From: Galeopsis tetrahit
Lineage: Eukaryota > Streptophyta > Magnoliopsida > Lamiales > Lamiaceae
DNA length: 64,000 nt
Assembly: GCA_963675135.1 (NCBI GenBank)
Contig: OY776130.1
Coordinates: 28,016,001 to 28,080,000 of the forward strand
Direction of reading: 5' to 3'
Shown: positions 55,100 through 64,000 of the stretch, piece by piece
How the letters are laid out: every line of letters begins with the position of its first letter
Position numbering within the stretch: the first letter of the stretch is position 1
Made by a program: the position numbers and the translations under genes
The notes under the pieces: model-generated
Databases searched by the model: none
Told to the model about the DNA's origin: nothing
What the model saw: the letters and a program-made list of their open reading frames with translations, nothing else

Positions 55100-58000
55100 A
55101 TGGCTCCTAAAGCAAAACAGGAAATGGTTGTTGATTTCACAAACCAGAATATATACATTGATTTTGGTTATCTAAGCCACAAGAACAACCTTACTTTTGA
55201 GCCAATCTTTTCTTTTGAGAGTGAGGAAGCTAATGTTACTCCAACCTTGAGATGGTTGAGAAGGGCAGGTCTTCAAAAGTTCATGCAAGAAAAGCCAGAT
55301 TCTTGTCTTGAATCCTATATGGCTGAGTTCTTTGCCTTTCTCAAATGGAGAGGCAAACCTGAAGATGGTGAGGTTGCCACAAGACTGTCCTATGTTGCAG
55401 ATGGTGAGGAAGAGGAATGATTTCACAGGGTGAAATTTTCTGTTGAAGATGTTGATGCTGCTTTTGGATTGCCTTCAGAAGGAAGGAATCCTGAATTTTA
55501 TGGTACTGGTCTTGAGGAAGAAATTGCACAAGAATGGCTTATCACTCCAGGGCCACTATCCTCTACCCAACATAAGAAGACCCTAAAGCCAAAATTCCTG
55601 ACCTTGTTTGAAGTTGTTACAAAGAGTTTGCTTTGCAACACTGGCAGTTTGGAGCAGGTCAGCCATCCAAGAATAAGGATAATGGCTGCAGTTATTGATG
55701 CCAGTGACAAGGGTATCAAGTTTGATTGGAGGACCTTCATCTTGTCTGAGATGATGAAGGAGAAAGCCAAGTTCAAGGTAAGGGCTCACAACAAGGTTGT
55801 GATGGAAGGAAAGCTGAGATATTGCACAAGGGCAAGTCTCTTGATTGAAAAGTTTGCTCACTACTCTGAGATGCAAACCTTTGCCAAGCCTCTCCCAGCC
55901 CAGAAAATTATGTTCAGAAAGTTGAGCAAGAAAACTGAACAAATGAGAATGCAACTGGCCAAAATTGCTGAAGAGAAGGTTGAGGAGAAGCCAAAATTGA
56001 AGAAGAGAACAAAGGCCAGAGTGGTGAAAACAAGGAAAGTGTCTCAAATTCCCTCAGAAGATACTTCAGGAGCTTCAACTGAGATTGAAAAGGTTGCTGA
56101 AGAGGGAGTAAGTGTGCCTTCTGATCACTCAGAAGAGTTGAGACAAAGATACAATGAGACTAGACAAAGGTCTAAAGGAGAGAAGAGGGTCAGGGAAGTT
56201 GTCCCTGAAGATGAAGGTAGTGGGAGCAGTAGGGCTAGCAAGAGAAGGGCCAAGCCTACTGAAAAGGTGTTAGAGCTTCAAGAAGCAAAATCTCTCCAAC
56301 TAGCTCTAAGGGAGAGCAGGGCTGAAAGTAGGACAAAATCTAAGTCTAGAACCAACTCTTCTGGTTCTGGAACTCCAGAGTCCAAAGTCCCTGAAGGTCA
56401 ACCTATTGAGGCCAACCTTCCTGAAACTCAGAATCCTGAGCCCAACTCCCCTGAAACCCACATAACCCCAACAAATCAACCCATCACCCCTCTCAATCTT
56501 ACGAAAAGATATTCTCCAGAAGGGAGTGTGCAAAGAAGTGGCATAGATGTGCTAGCTGACTTAGCAGTAGATGAGACAAGATTGCAATCTCCCCTTGACT
56601 CATCTATGCTCAATTATTCAAAACTCTTAGAAGCTGCACTTCATGAGCCAACCCCCCTGAGCAAAGCCCCTTCAGATCCATTGCTCTCAAAAGCAACTGA
56701 AGTACCTTCAATTGCACCCAACCCTTCTGAAGCCAACCCTCCTGAACTTAAACTCCCTGAAGCCACTTTAGGAGAAACCAGAGCCAACTCCCCTATAACC
56801 CAAAGTCCCCATTCTAGTGGAGATGAGGAGGAGTATACTTATGAAAGTATGCTCAGAGGTGGAGCCAAGGCTACTGTGGACAGTTTGTATCCACAACTTG
56901 CTAAATTTCCAAGAATTCAGAAGTTGTTCCATGATTTGAGGATGCTTGTGGATGTGAAAGACAAAACTATTATGGAGATATCACAAGTCATCCAAGATAA
57001 GGGTGCAAACTGGTGGCAAGTGGAGGAAAGTAGACTGCTACACTTTGCTGGTGTGTTAAAGACTAGATTCCTCATTAATGAGGAGGTTTTTGCAAAGTTA
57101 GTGGATGAGAAGATCATTGAGGAGAAGGAGAGAAAAGCTAAGGGCATCAGACACCCTGATAGTAGCTCAAATGATGATGATTTCCCTGATGATCCCTCAA
57201 ATCCCAACCCTCCTGAAACCAAATTGCCTTCAACCCCTCTCTTAACCTATCATAGGAAAGGCTCTGTTTCATCAGAGGTGTTGACCAAGGGTGGTAACAC
57301 AACCAAAGATACATTTTCCAATGAAGGTTCTTCTGAACCCAAGGCACATCCTAAAGATGTTGAGGTTCCTATAATAGAGGCTGGTTTGATTAAGGCCTAT
57401 TCAGTGTCAGAAGAGTTGGACACTGATCAGCCCTTAATCATTCAAGATGACTCAGTGGCTGCTGAAATAAGCACTGTGATCTCCCCACAACTGCCATCTT
57501 TGAACCTTGTTGAAGGTGGAGATGTTGCAGGTATAGGTGAAGGTGTTGAAAAGGAGAATTTAGATGAAAAACCAGAGGGAGAAGGAGATGAGAGAGATGT
57601 AGTCATCACTACGATAGTGAGTGTACCACAAAATGAGGGTGGTATAAGTGAGGAAGGACAGGTTATTCTTGAAGTCAAATCTGAACTTCAAGAATCCCTT
57701 GATGAGAGGAGGCCTGTTCCTTTATGTGAGGAAATCAATATTGAAGGGAGAAAAAAAATAGTTGAAAATGAGAAGAAGACTGCTGATGTATCAGAGTCTT
57801 ATGCAAAAGAAATTGAGGATGATGAGTGCGCTTTCACTAACCCTTTTGACTTTTCTGAATTTGCAGGTATTTCTTTTGACCAAATTTTTAAAGATGATCT
57901 CTTAACAGATGCTTCCATCCATGTTGATTCTGGATCAGCACAAGCCCTACTTGGTTTGCAATCAACAAAGTTGGACTCCTTGGCTTATCAAGTCCAGACA

Positions 58001-59778
58001 GCTCATGCAGAAACATCTGGGGCCTTGGATGAGCAAGGAAGAACCTTGGCATCTGTAGAAATGAGATTGACTGGCTCTGAAGATGTGGTGCTACCCACAT
58101 TGGAAGCAAGAATAGGAGGAGTGGAATCTGGTCTTCAAACCATCCCCACTGAAGTCCAAAAAGCCAAAGCCAGTATGGAGTCAATCTCAAAAGAGGTCAA
58201 GAAGGAACAGAAGCTGCTAAGAGATAATCACAATGTCAATGTTCAAGCTATTAGGCTAACCATCAAGCAAGCAATTGGAAAGAAGACTGCATTGCAGAAG
58301 AAAAGAGCAGAGGCACAAAGGCTTGCTATGGTGAAAGCAGCTTCAGAGAAATTTTCCCAAGAGGTGATGGCCAACATTGTTGAGGGTGCAGTGGCCAATC
58401 TCACTGAGCTTCTTAAAGCCCAACTTGATGCATCTCTGAAAGCAACCATGGAGGAGGTTGTCCAACAAAAGATGAAGCCTGTCTTAGCCTTCTTAAGCCT
58501 AAGCAGTGATAGATGCAGAATATACATGATGAGAATGTATATTTGTTGGAGGAGATGAAATCCCTAACCCAAGCCCAGTCTTTGATGGCATCCACAATGA
58601 GTGAGCTCAAACCTCAATGTTTTGATGCTGCCAAAAAGGGGGAAAGGGAAAGAGCAAGGGCAAAAGGTGCCTTGGTGATTGGAAGTCCAGTCAAGGGAAA
58701 GGACAAAGTTGTTGAAACAAAAGGAAAAGAGCCAGCACTGCTGAACTTGGATGATCTTGATGAAGAGGATCAGTTAGCAATTGCCTTGAAAAACTCAATG
58801 GCTTCAGCACAAGAGGAGAGAGTTAGGCTACAACAAAGACCAGGAGGTGAAGTGTCTGGTTTGGACAAGGATGCTGAAGGTGTCCAAACTAGAGGAAAGA
58901 TCAAGAAGGCCAAGGGAAACAAAAGGAAAGCTGAAACATTCACTGACTTTCCCAACAGCCTTGATCTCCCCCCTGAGTTCAGAATTGATGATGATGAGAA
59001 GGACAAAGCTGCTGAAGTGTCCAAGACTGCTAAAATAATTGACAAGTCTTCTGAAACTGCCAAAAGTGTTGAAGGTGCCAAGTCCACTGAAGATGTTGAA
59101 GAATTGTTTGCTGAAGGATTTGGACCTGAGCCCAAAAAGAAGACAACTGTCCTCGCTCTTGATCCATCAAAGTTGTTTCATGAAGGGTATGGCAAAGACC
59201 CTCAAACTCAACAGAAGCTGGCCATGATGAGGGCCCAAGAAAAGATGGACTTGATGGATGAGGCAAATAGAGCAAGAGACAAAAGAAGATCAGATTTTCA
59301 AAAGCCCAGAAGGAAGAGAGCAACTTACAACAAGTTGAAGCCACAACTCTTGATCCCGATGGACACTAAATATCCTCACTTGGATAAATGGTTGCCAATT
59401 CAGCTGAATGACTCATGGGAGGAAGCCAAAAGGGAGTTTGTCTATGACTTCTATGTCATTGACAGATGGAATGGAAGAGATGCCAACTCCACTTTTGCTG
59501 AGTTCATGATAGAGTATCACAGAGAACTTTATCAACAACTACTTGCAGCTGCTGACATTGCAAGAGTTGAACTCACTGCCCCCAAGCCAATCATATACAT
59601 GCCTCCAAAACTTGATGGATGGATTGACCAATCAAAAATCCTGAAGGAGTTTCTAGAGATCCTCAAGCTGAACAAAATGGTTCTTGGACCCAAGGGAACA
59701 AATCAAGAGGCCATGGAGTTTAAGAAGAGGGTGTGGGCACAATATGGGATGGTGCCACCTCCTGAAGATGATCTCTGA
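55100..59778 (+). pseudogene. Env-like gene of element 4, one stop and one frameshift
   Basis: ATG at 55100 (MAPKAKQEMVVDFTNQ). An in-frame TGA (AGA to TGA) lies at 55418-55420 within the EEEE stretch; the frame resumes to about 58510. There a 1-bp deletion (GATAGATGC where element 3 has GATAGGATGC) shifts it; the final part runs to TGA at 59776-59778. Domain order matches element 3: N-terminal compact domain, basic segment, acidic N-x-P-E-rich middle, coiled-coil-like region, C-terminal block (PRRKRATYNKLKPQLL). It supplies the natural C-terminus (VPPPEDDL) missing from element 3. Confidence 0.88.
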
Positions 59779-60280
59779 AATGGCTAAGTCTTCTGACCTT
59801 TTTAAGTTAACATTGATGAAAACCTATCTTGACTGAAGATATGTTTGTAATTGGTCATCTATGCTGAAGTTTGGTCAAGAATGCTGATATGGTGTGCTCT
59901 GATAATCTGTTTGCTCTGATATGCTTTGGTGCTCTGATACTTGAAGATCTAGATGCTATTAAGTATTTAGTATATGCTCTGATACCTTGTAATGAAATGC
60001 TCTGATGTACTATTGATTCATGCTCTGATATGTTAACTTCAACTATCAACATGCTTGTAATGACTTTCAAATGAATGATAGTTGAACTTATTTTGAATCA
60101 AGAAACATTATTGCAGAAATCTCTCTATGCGTATCTTTGAAACCTATTTGCAACATGAATGGTGAGTACACTAACACATTCTTTTTCAGGATAATTGACC
60201 CTAGTCATGTTTTCTGAAGATAAATGTAATAGGTGTAGACAAGTCACTTTTGCATAAAATGTATAGGTTTTGGCATCATC
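59779..60280 (+). other. 3' non-coding region of element 4 with repeated GCTCTGATA
   Basis: No gene. Six GCTCTGAT sites lie within about 135 bp: 59896, 59913, 59931, 59976, 59999 and 60022 (start positions). The one at 59976 is preceded by T and extended to TGCTCTGATACC, the exact reverse complement of 12 bases at and just after the PBS. The region ends at the PPT. Confidence 0.8.
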
Positions 60281-60294
60281 AAAAAGGGGGAAAT
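60281..60294 (+). other. PPT of element 4
   Basis: AAAAAGGGGGAAAT directly before the 3' LTR. Confidence 0.85.
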
Positions 60295-61966
60295 TGTTGG
60301 GAATAAAATGAGATATGTTTTGATTCAATACCAAAACCCCCTGAGACATGCCTAAGTCTAAAAATGATTATGTTCTAAGAATGTTAGAACATATAGCATA
60401 AGGCTAGATGAGAAGCTGGTATGTTAGGCAGCTCTTAAGTTGAATAGATGCACAATTTGAGGGGGAACATATTCTTTGAAGACTATCAAGAACAAGTCTC
60501 CTCAAGGCTCAAATTCTGGAACAATCATTAAGACTATTGAAGGCCAAGTATGCTGATCAGGAGAGTTGTCCAGAAGAGTTGTCCAGAAGAGTTGTCTCAA
60601 CACAGTTAAATAAGAACAAGTACTCTGAAGCTTAAAGAACAACTATGCTGAAGAGATCAAGACAACTATACCCTAAAGACCTTCAATGAATCATGCTAAG
60701 ATCACTTCCAAGTGAAGCAAAGGGAAAGAGCCAAGTCATCTGAAAAAGAGCAGGCCAACTATGCTGATAAGCAAGTCTGCTGATAGTGATAAGGAGAGTT
60801 GTCTACTGATAAGGAATGTTGTCCTATCATAGAATCAACTATCAGAAGCCATGTCCAAGTCTTAACAAGAGAATCTTAAAGTCAGACATTGGGAAGAGTG
60901 CTGCAGAATGAAGACAAAGTCTACACAGCCGTTTATTTCCCAAATGAGGACATGTCACTATCAAGAATCTGTCTTCTAAGTTGAAGAACTAAAAGAAGAC
61001 ATTTATGGACATTTGAGGCTGCCTCTCCAACGGGCAAATCCTTCATTTGTCTATAAATACAGAAGTTTGGAGGCCATTTGAAAGTACCTCAACAGAATCC
61101 AACTGAATCTTAACTTGACAACTATCCTACAAGCAAGAGTGCTTTCAAGCTTTCAAAAGACTATCTTAGTCTTCATACACTTCTTCTAAGCTGAACTTCA
61201 TTGTATATCCATACAAAGCTTAGAGAGATATCCTATCCTTATACACTGATCTTCATTGTAAAGGATATCTCATTAGTTGGAACCTTACTTCAATCCTTAC
61301 CCCTTTCAAGTGAGAAAGTGAGAAGGTTGTTGTAGTAGTAGAAGTGGTAGGAGATGACTGTTGAGAGAAGAACAGTTCAGTTCTGAGTTGAGAAGAGGGT
61401 ACTAGGACTCTAGACATCCTAGGGATCAATTCACCAAGGAGTGGTGTTCTTGATCAAGTGCACCTTGGCACTATAAAACAAGTTAATTCCAAGAGTGAAG
61501 GAATTATCCTGTTAAATCAGGGAAAGTGGATGTAGGAGCTTGAGTCTCTGAACCACTATAAACTCTTGTGTTGATTTACTTTCAAAGCACTTTCATACAT
61601 TCAACACTGCACACAAAACTGATCATTCAAAGGACATATATTCAAAGACTGTGCAAAACCAATTTGGACAAGTTCCCTGAAAACTGGACTGTATTGATTG
61701 CCTAAGTGATTTCAGAAATTAAAAGGATTTTAAACTAAAGGGTCAACCACTAATTCCGCACTTATAACTAACTTAGATAGTCATTCAACTAAGTACTCAA
61801 TAGTACTTAGTAGCTTGGTTATCTTTGAAAAGGTTATACATCTTCAGCAGAGTTGTCCAAGACAATCTTGCTGAACTCTGGTTTGATCAAAGTTTGAAAA
61901 GAATTTGCATACAAGTGTATTCCCCCCCCCCCATACACTTGTTATATACTCCTTTCTGGACCAACA
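60295..61966 (+). repeat. 3' LTR of element 4
   Basis: 1672 bp. TATA box at 61052-61060, C11 hairpin at 61911-61942. It carries an extra tandem copy of a short GAGTTGTCCAGAA unit near 60565-60595 that is absent from the 5' LTR. Confidence 0.95.
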
Positions 61967-61971
61967 CCCTC

Positions 61972-62135
61972 GATCTTGCCTTGGCTCGAGCTCGGCCGAG
62001 AAGGGTGCTCGGCCGTGCCCTCTCTCGGCCCAAATTCTCTCAGTCTCTAGGACGACTTGCTCGAGCACGATGCACGGCCGTGGCCTTGGTTTAGCCTGAA
62101 AATGGCTCGGCCGAGCCATGAGCTCGGCCGTGCTC
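61972..62135. repeat. CTCGGCCGAG-rich array, right part
   Basis: Continuation of 33135-33371 across element 4, with CTCGGCCGAG at 61991-62000 and 62106-62115. Confidence 0.8.
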
Positions 62136-62511
62136 CTTCGCGATTTCTACCCTTTTCTCGTTTCGTGCATATCTTTCGCCTCGGGTGTCGGATTGACTCG
62201 ATTCTTTTGGATAATCTACTCCGTTTTTCGAGACGAATCCAACGGTGCACTCCTTTTCCTGATCCAGTAAAGTATGGTTGGTGTTTTGCTCCAAATTCCA
62301 TCGTATTTCCTACACAATCGACAAAACACAACCTTTCTCTCATTTTGGCTTAAACAATCATATTCCATGCATAAATCAATGAAATCCACATTAAAATATA
62401 CTTCACATGTGCCTCTAAAACGTGTAAATTCCACCCGAATCAAATAGAACATGTCTTGCTGATTTTATTTTATTTTGATACACGTAAATGAGCACCAGAT
62501 TCAACACTGCA

Positions 62512-62887
62512 ACACGTATTATTTGAAGGAGACACATTGACATAGAATATGAAACTCGATAATCCCTCACCTGGGCTGGAAAAATATAACAATTTTAGAC
62601 AAAAAAAAATTGAAAAAAATCCTAAATTTAAAAAAAAAAACGAAATAAATACAAATTTCGAAATAATATACTGTACTACATTTTGGTAAAAAAAATCGAA
62701 TAAAAACAAAAATTCGAAAAAAATGGTGGAAAGAATATAGATCTTGATTCTTCCAATTTGAATTTTGAGAGATGCAAAACGGATATGCGTGAGATAAATT
62801 AAAGATTAAAGAGAAGGTAGTTGCTATTAGGTCACAACATTAAATCCTAAGCAGATGAAAAAAGTTGAAATTGAAAATTATCTTTAC
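62512..62887. other. AT-rich DNA, nothing recognised
   Basis: Inside the putative Helitron, with long A runs and no convincing frame. On the minus strand it would be the intron following the exon-like piece below. Confidence 0.4.
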
Positions 62888-63190
62888 CTTGCGGGAGGAG
62901 AGGCAACGTGGTTTGGGGGAAGAGGTGGTGCGAACCAACGGTGTATCGGGGAAGGCGGCGTGGCGCGAAGAACGGGTCTGGGGAGAGGCAGCGCTGCAAG
63001 TTCGTGGTTGCAGGTGAGGGCATGCCACGGCGGCGGAGCGATTGCAGGTGGTGTGCGTTCGCGGCGACGTACAGGAGGTGGGCGGGCGTGCACGGCGACG
63101 AACAGGCGGCACCTCTGGCCCAACGGCGAAGAATGAGAGAAGAAATTGTAAATGGGAGAGAAGAAGCAACTGGGTGTGCTTGGGTGTCCA
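62888..63190 (-). other. GC-rich exon-like fragment near the Helitron 5' end
   Basis: Very GC-rich compared with its surroundings, open in more than one minus-strand frame, and ending at a strong splice donor, CCGCAAG|GTAAAG (junction 62888|62887). Arginine/proline/alanine-rich. Gene not recognised. It has the same orientation as the AAP and UPL fragments, in keeping with gene capture. Confidence 0.35.
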
Positions 63191-63329
63191 AAAGAAAATT
63201 AAGAGCTAGAATTTGAAGAGTTAGCTTCGGGGAAAAGCCTTCTTGAAAAATGGAATGAACAAAGGTATAAACATATTTTTTCCAGAATTAGTAAATGGAA
63301 ATGGGCGGGAAAACACAGGTACTTGCTAA

Positions 63330-63362
63330 AAATGGACTATGCTATTTTTATATATATATAGA
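63330..63362 (-). other. Putative Helitron 5' end
   Basis: The minus strand starts TCTATATATATATAAAAATA at 63362, preceded by A. It is AT-rich as plant Helitron 5' ends are. Confidence 0.45.
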
Positions 63363-64000
63363 TTTTAACGGTTGGACCGTGAACCGATGTTCAGACTACT
63401 TTAATCGTTGGTTCGATTATGAAAACACTGGTATTAACCTCATTTGTAAACGTTGGGACTTCATTTATTAATCAATCAATATTTTTTTCAAAAGTAAATG
63501 TGTGAAATTTTATTACTACTGGAGTATAAAGACAGTGACACAACTAAATAAATCATCACAAAAATTCGGTAGGATTCAACAAACTAAATGGCCACTCCAC
63601 TAAACAACGTTTTGACGAAAAATAAACATTGGGCTGAGCACACCAATCATGAAGTAATCAATAAAAAGCTGAAGGGACCCTTCCAAATTCTCCACATGAC
63701 ACATTACCAAATTAAGTTGAATGTCTTCTTAGCCAGACCACCTCGACCAAAGTTCAGAAATTCACGATACTGCTCCATAATATTGGGTGAGAATAAGATA
63801 TATTTATCCAACCAATTTCATAAATCCAACCAAGCCATCAGAGTACTCGGAGAAGATACGAACAAATGTTAGTCGTCTCCAAAGGAAGATGATTGGAGTA
63901 GTAGCCATGAACCTCTTCCTCGAGTACGATTCCTCTCCAAATAAGGTTGTCTTTAGTTGAGATTCTACGTTGAAGGACTACTTTCCATAAAAAATAGTAA
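63363..64000. other. Right flank, no gene recognised
   Basis: A 94-codon open frame at 63588-63872 on the plus strand has a stretch, KLKGPFQILHMTHYQIKLN, loosely like the end of gypsy integrase, but it is too weak to call. The rest is unremarkable AT-rich DNA. Confidence 0.3.

Larger units (their letters stand above)
33377..61966 (+). mobile_element. Element 4: Ty1/copia Sirevirus-like retrotransposon, plus strand, structurally complete, split by element 3
   Basis: TGTTGG...CCAACA ends, TSD CCCTC at 33372-33376 and 61967-61971. Order: 5' LTR 33377-35040, PBS 35043-35054, gag (35179-37536 plus 50869-51030), pol 51031-54420, spacer, env-like gene 55100-59778, 3' region with repeated GCTCTGATA, PPT 60281-60294, 3' LTR 60295-61966. 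Without element 3 it is about 15.26 kb. It is the only copy of the family here with both LTRs and the PPT whole, so it serves as the reference. It is dead through one stop in pol, one stop and one frameshift in the env-like gene, a changed zinc-knuckle histidine, and element 3 in gag. By eye the LTRs differ at a dozen or so sites in 1.66 kb. Confidence 0.95.
32059..62511. mobile_element. Probable solo LTR, split by element 4
   Basis: Minus element 4 this is about 1.85 kb with no coding frame. Near its left end it has an ACCGCAAGTATACG...TCGATCCCACAGGGAGG signature often seen in LTR regions of large plant Ty3/gypsy elements. It also has a CTCGGCCG-rich array and an AT-rich right part. Possible ends are TGTTATACAACA at 32059 and CACTGCA at 62511, with an imperfect TSD (TCACG 32054-32058, ACACG 62512-62516). 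The borders are tentative: a right end at about 62506 is also possible, and I may be seeing only part of a larger element. Confidence 0.45.
27585..63362 (-). mobile_element. Putative Helitron with captured gene fragments, minus strand, split by nested LTR elements
   Basis: On the minus strand the right edge reads A|TCTATATATATATAAAAATAG at 63363|63362. The left edge ends with a hairpin CGTGC-ATC-GCACG (27610-27598), nine bases, then CTAG at 27588-27585 and a T. Helitrons start TC, end CTRR after a short hairpin, and insert between A and T; all of this is met. Inside, after removing 32059-62511, lie pieces of a HECT ligase gene and an amino acid permease gene, both on the minus strand with introns, plus two GC-rich exon-like pieces. 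Such multi-gene capture is typical of plant Helitrons. No Rep/helicase is present, so it would be non-autonomous. It could instead be unrelated decayed genes between chance end motifs. Confidence 0.5.

Noticed and set aside
63588..63872. A 94-codon frame as a gypsy pol fragment
   Set aside because: Only a short, loose resemblance to the end of integrase and no other domain nearby.
1..64000. CRISPR arrays, bacterial operons, tRNA or rRNA genes
   Set aside because: None seen. The repeats present are LTRs, tandem duplications or motif clusters, and the tRNA-like strings are PBSs or a 10-base B-box match.

Overview
This is plant nuclear DNA, almost certainly from a eudicot. It has Ty1/copia elements of Sirevirus-like type, a Ty3/gypsy-type gag, Helitron-style termini, and intron-containing fragments of two plant gene families (a HECT E3 ligase of the UPL group and an amino acid permease of the AAP group). 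I see no intact host gene. The window is two adjacent stacks of transposons inserted into one another. Most borders can be fixed to the base from TG...CA ends, 5-bp target-site duplications (TSDs), primer-binding sites (PBS) and polypurine tracts (PPT).

Stack A (1486-27468). The oldest layer is a small gag-only LTR element (LTRs 1486-1886 and 27069-27468, TSD GTGGA). Its gag was split by Sirevirus-like element 1 on the minus strand (2628-26666, TSD CTCGG). The 5' LTR of element 1 was split in turn by a second Sirevirus-like element, element 2, also on the minus strand (14628-25354, TSD TTTAT). Element 2 is the youngest. Its LTRs are almost identical, its 1654-residue gag-pol is open, it has a second 765-residue gene, and its LTR promoter carries a cluster of heat-shock-element motifs.

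Stack B (27585-63362). The outer layer looks like a Helitron on the minus strand (5' TC at 63362, 3' hairpin and CTAG at 27585) that carries UPL and AAP pseudogene pieces with introns. Inside it is a probable solo LTR (32059-62511) with a CTCGGCCGAG-rich array. Inside that is Sirevirus-like element 4 on the plus strand (33377-61966, TSD CCCTC), and inside the gag of element 4 is element 3 on the minus strand (37537-50863, TSD CACAT).

Elements 1, 3 and 4 belong to one family. Its order is LTR (about 1.65 kb), PBS for initiator tRNA-Met, gag, conserved stop codon, pol, spacer of about 0.7 kb, a very large env-like gene, PPT, LTR. All three carry disabling mutations. Elements 1 and 3 have each lost sequence at the junction of the env-like gene and the 3' LTR. 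Together the copies would supply most functions, but only element 2 looks potentially autonomous.

The most interesting signals are: the heat-shock-element cluster in element 2; a dispersed 12-mer (CAACTCTNCTGA) found in LTRs and, in two different reading frames, in coding DNA of the element 1/3/4 family; a row of sites complementary to the PBS just before the PPT; a hairpin with a poly-C loop at the inner end of every family LTR; the gag-only element whose gag runs over its own PPT into the LTR; and the gene-capturing Helitron. Everything here was read by eye, with no database search or alignment program.
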